Part shown: positions 7,245 to 15,121 of the stretch, in pieces
Numbering within the stretch: position 1 is the first letter of the stretch
Layout: every line of letters begins with the position of its first letter
Assembly: GCA_963698735.1 (NCBI GenBank)
Contig: CAVOSA010000032.1
Location: forward strand, 186,001-250,000
Length of the DNA: 64,000 nucleotides
From: RPQJ01 sp963698735
GTDB lineage: Bacteria > Pseudomonadota > Gammaproteobacteria > Steroidobacterales > Steroidobacteraceae
Reading direction: 5' to 3'
The notes under the pieces: generated by a model
The model's input: the letters and a program-made list of their open reading frames with translations, nothing else
The model's database searches: none
Told to the model about the DNA's origin: nothing
Program-made: the position numbers and the translations under genes

Positions 7245-8674
7245 TGCATGCACGTGTAACGGTGAGTCGCTGGACGATGGTCGGTGTCGCGATCCTGGTC
7301 GCTGCCTGTGGTGGCGGAGGCAGTTCGGGCGGCATGACCGCGGGCATTGATGGCGGCGGCAGAGTGACGGCTACGGGCGCCATCAGCGGCTTCGGCAGCG
7401 TCCACGTCAATGGCGTGCGCTACGTCACCACCGGCGCCACCTTCACGATCGACGACAACCCGGGCACGGAATCGGACCTGCGCGTCGGCCAGATCGTCCG
7501 CGTCGAGGGCCGCATCGAGCAGGACGGCGTCACCGGCACCGCCACCAAGGTCACTTTCGACGACGAAGTCGAAGGACCCGTGCAGAGCATCGATCGCGCC
7601 GCGTCGCGCCTGGTCGTGCTTGGCCGCACCGTCTCAGTCGGTGCGCAGACCTCGTTTGACGACCGCATCACACCGCGCAACCTGGACGGTCTCGTCGTCG
7701 GGGACCGCGTCGAAGTGAGTGGCCGTGTCGCTGCAAGCGGCCTGGTGGAAGCCACGCGCATCGAGCGCAAGTCCGCGCAGGCAGGCGTGGAGGTGAAGGG
7801 CACGGTCGCGTCGGTCGACACCAACGCCCGGCGCTTCGCGCTTGGGCTGCTCACCGTGTCCTATGCCAGCGCGCAGTTGAACGGCTTCGCCAGCGGCCAG
7901 CCGGCGAATGGCGACAGGGTCGAGGCCTTCGGCACTGTCGACGGCGCGGGCGTGCTGATCGCGACGCGCATCGAGAAGGAGAGTGACGGCGCAGCCGGCA
8001 AGACCGATGAGCAGGCCGATTACGAAGGCCTGATCACGAGCTTCGTGTCCGCGACCGACTTCAGCGTCGCCGGGCAGCGCGTCACGACCACGTCGTCGAC
8101 CGCGTACGAAGGCGGCACGGCGTCAAACCTCGCGCTCGACGTCCCGGTCGAAGTCGAAGGCCGGTTCAATGCAACGGGCGTGATCGTCGCCAGCAAGGTG
8201 CAGTTCCGGCGCGGCAGCGACACGGAGTTCTCCGGACGCGTCGACTCCGTCAACGCTGCCGGCAACAGCCTGGTCGTCTTCGGGACGACGATCCGCACGA
8301 ATTCGCTGACCCGCTTCGAGGATAACAGCGGCGCCGACGTGCAGCGCTTCAGCCTCGTGAACATCGCCGTCGGCGACTACGTCGAGGTGGATGCGTACAA
8401 CGACGGCTCCGGCCTGCTCGCGACGAAGATCGAGCGCGACGACAGCCAGGGCGAGGTCCAGCTCGAGGGTATCGCCCAGAACGTGGCGGCGCCCAACTTC
8501 ACGGTTGGCGGAGTCGCCGTCACGACCGATGGCAATACGGAATTCAGAGACAAAGATGGCGTGACCATCAACGCCGCGGCGTTCTTCCAGGCGGCCCCGG
8601 GCCGCAAGGTGAAGACGCGCGGCACGCTGGTGGGCAACACCGTGCTGGCCACCAGGGCCGAACTCGACGACTGA
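7241..8674 (+). CDS. DUF5666 repeat lipoprotein
   Basis: A 477-residue predicted lipoprotein. The N-terminus has a hydrophobic stretch ending VAACGGGG, a good lipobox with lipidation at Cys, followed by a Gly/Ser tether. The rest is a string of about six to seven DUF5666 beta modules of 60-70 residues, each with a GFGS-like or NFTVGG-like strand and an L.VGD.VEV.G..... A..I turn. The ATG at 7241 overlaps the DUF6502 stop by four bases; the ATG at 7244 is equally possible. DUF5666 modules resemble OB/beta-barrel folds of unknown ligand. The next gene is a larger paralogue, so a tandem duplication is likely. Cell-envelope location is inferred from the lipobox. Confidence 0.85.
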   Translation: MMHARVTVSRWTMVGVAILVAACGGGGSSGGMTAGIDGGGRVTATGAISGFGSVHVNGVRYVTTGATFTIDDNPGTESDLRVGQIVRVEGRIEQDGVTGTATKVTFDDEVEGPVQSIDRAASRLVVLGRTVSVGAQTSFDDRITPRNLDGLVVGDRVEVSGRVAASGLVEATRIERKSAQAGVEVKGTVASVDTNARRFALGLLTVSYASAQLNGFASGQPANGDRVEAFGTVDGAGVLIATRIEKESDGAAGKTDEQADYEGLITSFVSATDFSVAGQRVTTTSSTAYEGGTASNLALDVPVEVEGRFNATGVIVASKVQFRRGSDTEFSGRVDSVNAAGNSLVVFGTTIRTNSLTRFEDNSGADVQRFSLVNIAVGDYVEVDAYNDGSGLLATKIERDDSQGEVQLEGIAQNVAAPNFTVGGVAVTTDGNTEFRDKDGVTINAAAFFQAAPGRKVKTRGTLVGNTVLATRAELDD

Positions 8675-8749
8675 CCGGGGTTCCGGGGTAAGGCGGGCCT
8701 GCAAAGACGGGCCCGATCCGATCAGTACCGAGCTGTTTAGAGGTGTGAG

Positions 8750-10825
8750 ATGAATTCAGTTCATGTAAATGCATTCAAAGTGGCCGCGGTGGCCCTGCTG
8801 GTCGCCGGCTGCGGCGGAGGCGGAGGCGGAGGCGAGAGCAGCGGCGGCTCGGTCTCGAACCCGCCGCCGCCGCCCGTGACGGCCGGTTCGAGCAAGACCG
8901 TGTACGTCACCGGCGCCATCGCCGGTTTCGGCAGCGTCATCGTCAACGGTGTGCGCTACGACACCGATTCCGCGCAGGTCAGCATCGAGGACAAGCCCGC
9001 GACTGCGGCACAGCTGCGGGTGGGCGAGGTCATCCACATGCAGGCGGAGGTCGACTCGCAAGGCGTCGCGCGCGCCAGGTCGATTGCGCAGGATCACCTG
9101 ATCCAGGGCGCCGTGCAGGCCATCGATCGGGTGGCAGGCACGCTCACCATCGCCGGGCAGGTGATCACCGTCGACAACGAAACGATGTTCGACGACTCGA
9201 TTCCGCAGCGCTCGCTGGCAGGCATCGCCGTTGGCGACATGATCGAGGTGCATGGCTTCGCCAGTTCGGGCAGCGAGGCGCGCGCCACGCGCATCGAAAA
9301 GGCAGGTCCAGGCGAGACGGAAGTCGAAGTGACCGGTCTCGTGACCAACCTCGACACGAACCTGCGTCGCTTCAGCGTTGGCAGTCTCGTCGTTGACTAT
9401 TCATCCGCAACGCTCGAGGACTTCGGTTCGACCGGCATCGCGGCGGGCTTCCTGGTCGAGGTCAAGGGCACCTCGTTCCTCGCGGACGGCGCCCTGCGGG
9501 CAACCCGTGTCCAGCGTGAAGACCATGACTTCGACGGTCGCGATGGCGACGAGAGTGAAGTGGAAGGCTTCGTCACGCGCTTCGGTTCTGCCACCGACTT
9601 CGACGTCGCGGGCCAGAAGGTGACGACGAATGCTTCCACGAGCTTTGTCAACGGCGCTGCCGGCGACCTCAAGCTCAACGTGAAAGTCGAGGTCGAAGGC
9701 AAGCTGGACTCGACCGACACGCTGGTCGCGACCAAGGTCGTGTTCAAGCGACAGTCATCGCTGCGACTGTCCGCGAAGGTGGAGAGCGTCGATGTCGCGG
9801 GCGGTACGTTCCGCGCGCTTGGCGTGACCATCGTCGTGTCGTCCACGACGCGCAAGGAAGACCACGAGAGCGACGACCATTTCTTCAACCTCGACGACCT
9901 CCGGGTCGGCGACTGGGTGGAGGTGGGCGGCTATTCCGACCCGGCGGGCACCGGCCGCTTGATCGCTATGAAGCTTGAGCGCGACGAGGCCGAAGACGAG
10001 GTGGAACTGCGCGGTCCGGCGAGCGACATCGCGACGACGAGCCTCAAGGTGTTCGGCGTCAGTGTCGAGCTCCTGCCGGGCACCGAGTTCGAGGACGAAG
10101 ACACCCGGATCAGCGCCAGCGAGTTTCTGGCGCGTGCTGCCGGGCAGATCGTCGACGTCGAGGGCAGCTGGAACGGCACGTCCCTGCTGGCAACCAAGGC
10201 AGAGATCGAGCGCGAAGGCGGCAGTGTGGCCCCGCCCGCGGCAACCCCGCCGCCGGTGACCCCGCCGCCAGTGACCCCGCCGCCGGTAACCCCGCCGCCA
10301 GTGACCCCGCCGCCAGTGACCCCGCCGCCGAGCGGCAATCAGCCTCCGGTCGCCAGGGCGGGCAATGCCAGCACCGTGACGACGGGCAGCACTGTGACCC
10401 TGAACGGCAGCGCCAGCTCCGATCCTGAAGGCGCGGCACTCACTTACTCGTGGGCGCTGCAGGTGCCGGGCGGCAGCAGCGCGAGACTGACGGGCGCCAC
10501 CAGCAGCCAGCCGAGTTTCGTGGCCGACATCGCCGGGACCTACACGGCGACGCTGACCGTGAGTGATGGCGCGCTGACGTCGTCGGCCAGCGTGACGATC
10601 ACCGCGCAGGCACCGGCGCCTGCGATCGACGGTGCAGCGCTGTATACGTCCAACTGCCAGGCCTGCCACGGTCCGATTGCGCCGATCTTCAGTCGCAATT
10701 CGCGCGACGCCACGAGGATCCAGAACGCCATCGACACCAACAGGGGCCGCATGGGCTCGCTGAGTTCGCTGACACCGGCGCAGGTCCAGGCGATCGCGGC
10801 CGCGGTCACGGCGGCGAATCCGTAA
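8750..10825 (+). CDS. DUF5666 lipoprotein fused to PKD-like domain and cytochrome c
   Basis: A 691-residue multidomain lipoprotein. The signal peptide ends LVAGC followed by seven glycines. Residues about 50-490 are DUF5666 modules homologous to the upstream gene. Residues 499-528 are a TPPPV pentapeptide repeat. Residues about 530-620 form a PKD/Ig-like beta domain (ARAGNASTVTTGSTVTLNGS). The C-terminal 65 residues carry a CQACH heme motif (Cys636-His640), with Met668 in GRMGSL as the probable sixth ligand: a small class-I-like cytochrome c. GAGGTG lies just upstream of ATG 8750. A surface-tethered heme domain on a repeat stalk suggests extracytoplasmic electron transfer or sensing; this is inference. 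A terminator follows at 10870. Confidence 0.85.
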   Translation: MNSVHVNAFKVAAVALLVAGCGGGGGGGESSGGSVSNPPPPPVTAGSSKTVYVTGAIAGFGSVIVNGVRYDTDSAQVSIEDKPATAAQLRVGEVIHMQAEVDSQGVARARSIAQDHLIQGAVQAIDRVAGTLTIAGQVITVDNETMFDDSIPQRSLAGIAVGDMIEVHGFASSGSEARATRIEKAGPGETEVEVTGLVTNLDTNLRRFSVGSLVVDYSSATLEDFGSTGIAAGFLVEVKGTSFLADGALRATRVQREDHDFDGRDGDESEVEGFVTRFGSATDFDVAGQKVTTNASTSFVNGAAGDLKLNVKVEVEGKLDSTDTLVATKVVFKRQSSLRLSAKVESVDVAGGTFRALGVTIVVSSTTRKEDHESDDHFFNLDDLRVGDWVEVGGYSDPAGTGRLIAMKLERDEAEDEVELRGPASDIATTSLKVFGVSVELLPGTEFEDEDTRISASEFLARAAGQIVDVEGSWNGTSLLATKAEIEREGGSVAPPAATPPPVTPPPVTPPPVTPPPVTPPPVTPPPSGNQPPVARAGNASTVTTGSTVTLNGSASSDPEGAALTYSWALQVPGGSSARLTGATSSQPSFVADIAGTYTATLTVSDGALTSSASVTITAQAPAPAIDGAALYTSNCQACHGPIAPIFSRNSRDATRIQNAIDTNRGRMGSLSSLTPAQVQAIAAAVTAANP
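10244..10333 (+). repeat. 15-bp tandem repeat coding a TPPPV hinge
   Basis: Six in-register 15-bp units (ACCCCGCCGCCRGTG and close variants) encode five TPPPV repeats and a final TPPPS. Variation is confined to third positions and the last codon. The repeat forms a rigid Pro-rich hinge between the DUF5666 part and the PKD-heme part of the protein. As a multiple of three it can expand or contract without changing frame. Confidence 0.9.
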
Positions 10826-10869
10826 ATACAGACATTACGACGAACCCCGGACCTCTCGGTCCACCCTTC

Positions 10870-10905
10870 GGGCGGGATGGCGCAAGCCTCCCGCCCTATT
10901 TTTTT
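10870..10905 (+). terminator. rho-independent terminator
   Basis: GGGCGGGA (10870-10877) pairs with TCCCGCCC (10889-10896). An inner GGC-GCAA-GCC mini-stem sits inside, and TATTTTTTT follows (10897-10905). It terminates the DUF6502/DUF5666 transcript. The 3' end of the convergent substrate-binding-protein gene (its TAG at 10896-10898) overlaps the structure. Confidence 0.9.
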
Positions 10906-12449
10906 GTCGCGGGGCTCATGCGCAGGTGTTGCGTGGCCAGGTGTCCCAGCGGGTTGGCAACGACGCCTGCGACGCCCGGCTTGACCAGACGCTTCGAGAC
11001 GCGATGGAACACGGGGACGACGACGGCGTCGCCGAGCAAGACTTGCTCCGCCTCCGCCAGCAACGCGGATCGTTGCGTGGCATCCACCGTCACGTGCGAC
11101 GACTCGAGTAACGAGTCATAGGTCGGGTTCAAGTACCCCGGGACATTCTGCGCGTGGCCCGAGCTGAACAGGGCCAGAAACGCCTCGGCGTCCACGAAGT
11201 CGGCGGACCAGCCGAAGCGCAGCAGGTCGCACTCGGCGGGTTGCTCGCGCTTGACCAGGTAAGCCTTCCATTCCATTTCGACGATGGTGACTTCGACCCC
11301 CAGCGCCTGTCGCCACTGGTCCGCGAGCGCGACGGCCGTGCGGCGGTGATTCGCGCTGGCGTCGGTGCAGAGAATCAGGTGCGCCGGCGCGCCGCCGCGC
11401 TTGCGGGCTGCGGTCCACTTTTCCTGAGCCAGCTTCGTGCGTTCACCGTCCTGGAGGTCCGCCCATGCAAACCGGGCGGGCGCATAGCGCGGGATGCCCG
11501 GCGGAACCCAGCTGTAGGCGGGGAGTTCGCCGGCGCCCGTGACCAGGTCGGTGATCTGCCTGCGGTCGATGGCTATGGCCAGGGCCGCGCGCGCGTCGCG
11601 GTCGGCCAGGCGACGCAGGTTCACGGCATAAGCGTACGTGCTGAGGTAGGGCGACACGTGCAGTTCACCCGGGAGGTTCTGCTGCAGCCAGGCGACCTGC
11701 GCGTTGGGCACTTCACTGGTGACGTCGAGATCGCCCGCACGATAGAGATTCAACTCGGTGTTGAGATCATCGAGCGTCAGGTACGTCACGTGTTCGATCG
11801 CGACGTAACTGGCGCCGTGGTAGTGCGGGTTGCGCTCGAGCTCAATCCTTTCGCCGGGACGCCGCGACAGCAACCGGTACGGGCCATTACCGATGACGGC
11901 ATTGCCGGCAGTGCTGGCCGGGCGCTGCGGCGCCGCGACGGGTAGCGCCAGCACGGCCGGCAGGTGCGGCATTGGCCGGGCCAACTCGAGCGCAATCGTG
12001 CGGGTGTTCGCGGCGCGTGCGTCGACCAGGTCCTGCAGCAGGGCGGCGTAAGGCGCCTGCGAGCCAGTGGCCAGGACCGCATCGAGCGCCGCAGCGAACT
12101 GCGCCGCGACCAACGGCTCACCGTCCGACCAGCGCAGGTTCTCGCGCAATCGGAACGTCCAGGTGCGGCCATCGGGCGAGACCGTCCAGGACTCCGCTGC
12201 GCCCGGCACGATGCTGCCGTCCGCCGCTTCGGCCGTGAGCCCCTCGTAGAGTTCCTGCGATAGAGCCAGTGCCGCATTGTCCTCGGCGAGCTGCGGGTCG
12301 AGCGTTGCCGGTTCGCCGCCCAGCGCCCGGGTCAGGCTCGTGGCCGCTTTTTGCGCCGCCGCGCCCGGTGGCGATGGGCCCCGATCGGATCCGCAGGAGG
12401 CGACCGCCAGCATCGCCAGTGCCACGGCGCAGCGCGAGAAAGCCGTCAA
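10896..12449 (-). CDS. peptide ABC transporter substrate-binding lipoprotein (OppA/SBP_bac_5 family)
   Basis: A 517-residue extracytoplasmic solute-binding protein. The signal sequence ends AVASC, a lipobox. The mature part has the family signature L.R.LGGEPATLDPQLAEDNAALALSQ in its first strand-helix (about residues 38-62). It also shows ELYEGL, the W.FRLRENLRWSDGEP block (about 96-111) and a YLxLDDLNTELNLYRAGDLDV stretch. These are typical of oligopeptide-binding OppA-like proteins of 500-550 residues. No permease or ATPase gene is adjacent, so it is an orphan binding protein that may serve a transporter elsewhere. The ligand cannot be read from sequence. It is divergent from the TIR-TPR gene. 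Confidence 0.9.
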   Translation of the reverse strand: MTAFSRCAVALAMLAVASCGSDRGPSPPGAAAQKAATSLTRALGGEPATLDPQLAEDNAALALSQELYEGLTAEAADGSIVPGAAESWTVSPDGRTWTFRLRENLRWSDGEPLVAAQFAAALDAVLATGSQAPYAALLQDLVDARAANTRTIALELARPMPHLPAVLALPVAAPQRPASTAGNAVIGNGPYRLLSRRPGERIELERNPHYHGASYVAIEHVTYLTLDDLNTELNLYRAGDLDVTSEVPNAQVAWLQQNLPGELHVSPYLSTYAYAVNLRRLADRDARAALAIAIDRRQITDLVTGAGELPAYSWVPPGIPRYAPARFAWADLQDGERTKLAQEKWTAARKRGGAPAHLILCTDASANHRRTAVALADQWRQALGVEVTIVEMEWKAYLVKREQPAECDLLRFGWSADFVDAEAFLALFSSGHAQNVPGYLNPTYDSLLESSHVTVDATQRSALLAEAEQVLLGDAVVVPVFHRVSKRLVKPGVAGVVANPLGHLATQHLRMSPATKK

Positions 12450-12640
12450 TGTGTTTCCAGTGCGAATGGATGCAAAGCCCAGCGCTCATAGTCGCCGCAA
12501 ACCCGCCGCAAGACAAAGCAAGGCGGCTTGATGACGGCCATGGGGTCCCTGACTCGCCGGTTCCGCGGCCTGGTGGCGTTTTGACAGAACGTGGCGGATC
12601 GGGCGAGTATCCCCGCCGCTGTGCGTCTGGAGCGCGACGG

Positions 12641-14866
12641 ATGGATTCCGAGTTCAAGTACCGCGCTTTCATCAGTTACAGCCACAGCGACGAGCGCTGG
12701 GCCAAGTGGCTGCACAAATCGCTCGAGACGTATGCCGTGCCGAAGCACCTCGTCGGCACGGAGACCGCGTACGGCCCCGTGCCCGCGCGACTCGCGCCGG
12801 TGTTTCGCGACCGTGACGAACTGGCGACGGCGACCAACCTGGGCGAGACCCTGACGCGGGCGCTGGAACAGTCCGCATTCCAGATCGTCATCTGTTCGCC
12901 GGCCGCCGCCAGGTCGCGCTGGGTCAACGAGGAAATCCTCGCCTTCAAGCGCCTTGGCCGTGAACACCGGATCTTCTGCCTGATCGTGGCCGGCGAGCCG
13001 GGCGCTTCCGCCGCGGAGGCGACCGCCGACCACGAGTGCTTCCCCAACGCACTGATCTACAAGATGGGGGACGACGGGCAACTCACCTCGACCCGCAGCG
13101 AACCGATCGCCGCCGACGCCCGGCCGCACAAGGACAGCAAGCAGGACGTCCGGCTGAAGCTGGTCGCCGGGATGCTCGGCGTCGGCCTCGACGAATTGAA
13201 GCAGCGCGAGGCCCATCGGCGGCATCGGCGCATGATGGCGCTGGTGACGGCGTCCGTCGCCGGCATGGCGATCACGTCGGGCCTGGCCGCCGCCGCCTGG
13301 CTCGCCCGTAACCAGGCCGAGCGCGAGCGTGTCCGCGCGGAGACCGAAGCCGAGACCGCCCGGCAGACCACGAACTTTCTCGTCGGCCTGTTCGCCGTCT
13401 CCGACCCGAACGAGGCGCGCGGCAACTCCATCACGGCGCGCGAGATCCTCGACAAGGGTTCGCAGCGAATCAAGTCCGAACTGGTCACGCAGCCTGCGAT
13501 CCAGGCGACGCTGATGGAGACCATGGGGACGGTGTACACGAGCCTGGCGCTTTACCCTCCTGCGGCGTCGCTGCTCGACAGTGCACTGCAGAAGCGCCTC
13601 GAACTCTTCGGTGCGGACAGCCTTGAGGTAGCGCAATCGGCAGAAAAGCTCGGCGGGGTGCTGACGCTGACGGCGGAGTACGACAAGGCAGAGACGATGT
13701 ATCGCAAGGCGCTCGACCTGCGGCAGAAGCAGCTCGGACCCGAGCACGTCGACATCGCGCGCAGCCAGTACCAGCTGGCCGACCTCCTCGGGCGCAAGGG
13801 TGATTACGAAGCTGCCGAACCGTTGTTTCGCCAGGCGCTGGCGATGCAGCGCAAGCTCCTTGGCGGCAACACCGTCGCGGCAGCCAAGAGCCTGGAAGGC
13901 CTGGCACTGAATCTGTACGACCAGGGCAAGTACAGCGACTCGTTGCCCGCGATGCGCTTGGCCGTCGAGCTGCAGAGGAAACTGCACAAGGAGCCGCACA
14001 CGGACCTCGCCGAAGCATTGAACAATCTCGGCTTCGTGCTGAGTGCGAGCGGTGAGTATCGCGAGTCCGAGACGCTGTTCCGGGAAGCACTGACGATGAA
14101 GCGCTTCCTGCTAGGCGACGCGCACACCGAGATCGCGACGAGCCTCAACAACATCGCGATGGCCCTGTCCGACCAGAAGAAGTACGACGCAGCGGAGACC
14201 ATGTATCGCGAAGCCATTGCAATGCAGCGCAAGCTGCTCGGCGACGAGCACCCGGACGTGGCGCTGGCCTTGAACAATCTAGCCTTCGTGCTGCACGACA
14301 AGGGCGATGCCGCTGGCGCCCTCAACATGATGCGCGAGTCGCTCGAAATGTATCGGCGCACCGTCGGCGCTGAACACCCGTCGGTTGCCCGTGCGATGGG
14401 CAACCTGGCGATGTGGCAGATGGAAGGCGGGGACTTCGCGTCGGCCGAGCCGCTGCTCCGCGACGCCGTGCAACTGCGCCGGAAGCTGCTGGGCAACGAG
14501 CACACGGACGTCGCCGCCAGCCTGACATTGCTTGCGGCACTGCTGATCGATACCGGTCGCTTCGAGGAAGCGCAGGCAGCGGCGGCCGAAGCCCGGGCGA
14601 TCTGCCTGCCGGCCCTGGGAGCCGGTCATCGGCGCACGGCAGCCGCCACCACCGCCGAAGGCGCCGCGCTGGCTGGACTCGGACAGAAGGCAGCGGCTGA
14701 AAAGTTGATGCTCGAGGGGCTTGCCGCACTGCGTGCCGATCCGGGAGTACTGCCGTTCGTCGTCAACACCGCAACCCGCTGGGTGGCGGACTTCTACCGC
14801 AAGCAGGGCAATTTGCCGGAAGCGGCAAAGTACCAGGCCATGTTGCAGGGCAAGAACGGTCGTTGA
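12641..14866 (+). CDS. TIR domain - transmembrane - TPR protein
   Basis: A 741-residue protein. Residues 4-145 form a TIR domain: KYRAFISYSHSD first strand, an FRDRDEL loop, and a SRWVNEE segment (W94, E97/E98) where NAD-cleaving TIRs carry the catalytic Glu. A basic stretch precedes one TM helix (about 199-221). Residues about 222-245 are a charged coiled-coil linker, and 270-700 hold about ten TPR units of the kinesin-light-chain kind (repeats such as AEPLFRQALAMQRKLLG). The ATG at 12641 is chosen because MDSEFKYRAFISYS is the normal TIR start. A cytoplasmic TIR, a membrane anchor and a TPR sensor arm suggest signalling or defence. NADase activity is a family-based possibility, not shown. 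Confidence 0.88.
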   Translation: MDSEFKYRAFISYSHSDERWAKWLHKSLETYAVPKHLVGTETAYGPVPARLAPVFRDRDELATATNLGETLTRALEQSAFQIVICSPAAARSRWVNEEILAFKRLGREHRIFCLIVAGEPGASAAEATADHECFPNALIYKMGDDGQLTSTRSEPIAADARPHKDSKQDVRLKLVAGMLGVGLDELKQREAHRRHRRMMALVTASVAGMAITSGLAAAAWLARNQAERERVRAETEAETARQTTNFLVGLFAVSDPNEARGNSITAREILDKGSQRIKSELVTQPAIQATLMETMGTVYTSLALYPPAASLLDSALQKRLELFGADSLEVAQSAEKLGGVLTLTAEYDKAETMYRKALDLRQKQLGPEHVDIARSQYQLADLLGRKGDYEAAEPLFRQALAMQRKLLGGNTVAAAKSLEGLALNLYDQGKYSDSLPAMRLAVELQRKLHKEPHTDLAEALNNLGFVLSASGEYRESETLFREALTMKRFLLGDAHTEIATSLNNIAMALSDQKKYDAAETMYREAIAMQRKLLGDEHPDVALALNNLAFVLHDKGDAAGALNMMRESLEMYRRTVGAEHPSVARAMGNLAMWQMEGGDFASAEPLLRDAVQLRRKLLGNEHTDVAASLTLLAALLIDTGRFEEAQAAAAEARAICLPALGAGHRRTAAATTAEGAALAGLGQKAAAEKLMLEGLAALRADPGVLPFVVNTATRWVADFYRKQGNLPEAAKYQAMLQGKNGR

Positions 14867-14925
14867 GCGACTTGGGCCGGGCAGCAACCTGGCCGCCCGC
14901 CGACGGCCGTATCGGGTCCACCGGC

Positions 14926-14954
14926 TTGACATAATCCCTGAACAACATTCATTC
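14926..14954 (+). promoter_or_regulatory. candidate promoter upstream of the lectin-like gene
   Basis: A consensus -35 TTGACA lies at 14926-14931. The -10 at 16-17 bp spacing is weak (TTCATT or TCATTC, 14948-14954). It sits in a comparatively AT-rich stretch about 170 bp before the lectin-like gene and would give a long 5' leader. Confidence 0.4.
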
Positions 14955-15121
14955 GCGTGAAATCTGTGATGTGCTAGTGTGCGTCCCCTCGAGTATCTGC
15001 ACCGGAATCACGGCCTCGCAGTTCACGCAGACCGTGCCGGCCGGGCACCTGACGACTCGCCGAAGAAACAACAAATCGCCGCAACTGCCTCGGGCCTTGC
15101 GCGCATCAAGGGGTGGGAAGA

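Noticed and set aside
10244..10333. Short tandem repeat considered as a CRISPR array
   Set aside because: Units are 15 bp without spacers and lie in frame inside a coding sequence (TPPPV hinge).
12269..12640. Upstream extension of the TIR-TPR gene
   Set aside because: It overlaps the divergent substrate-binding-protein gene and its leader; the TIR fold starts right after ATG 12641.
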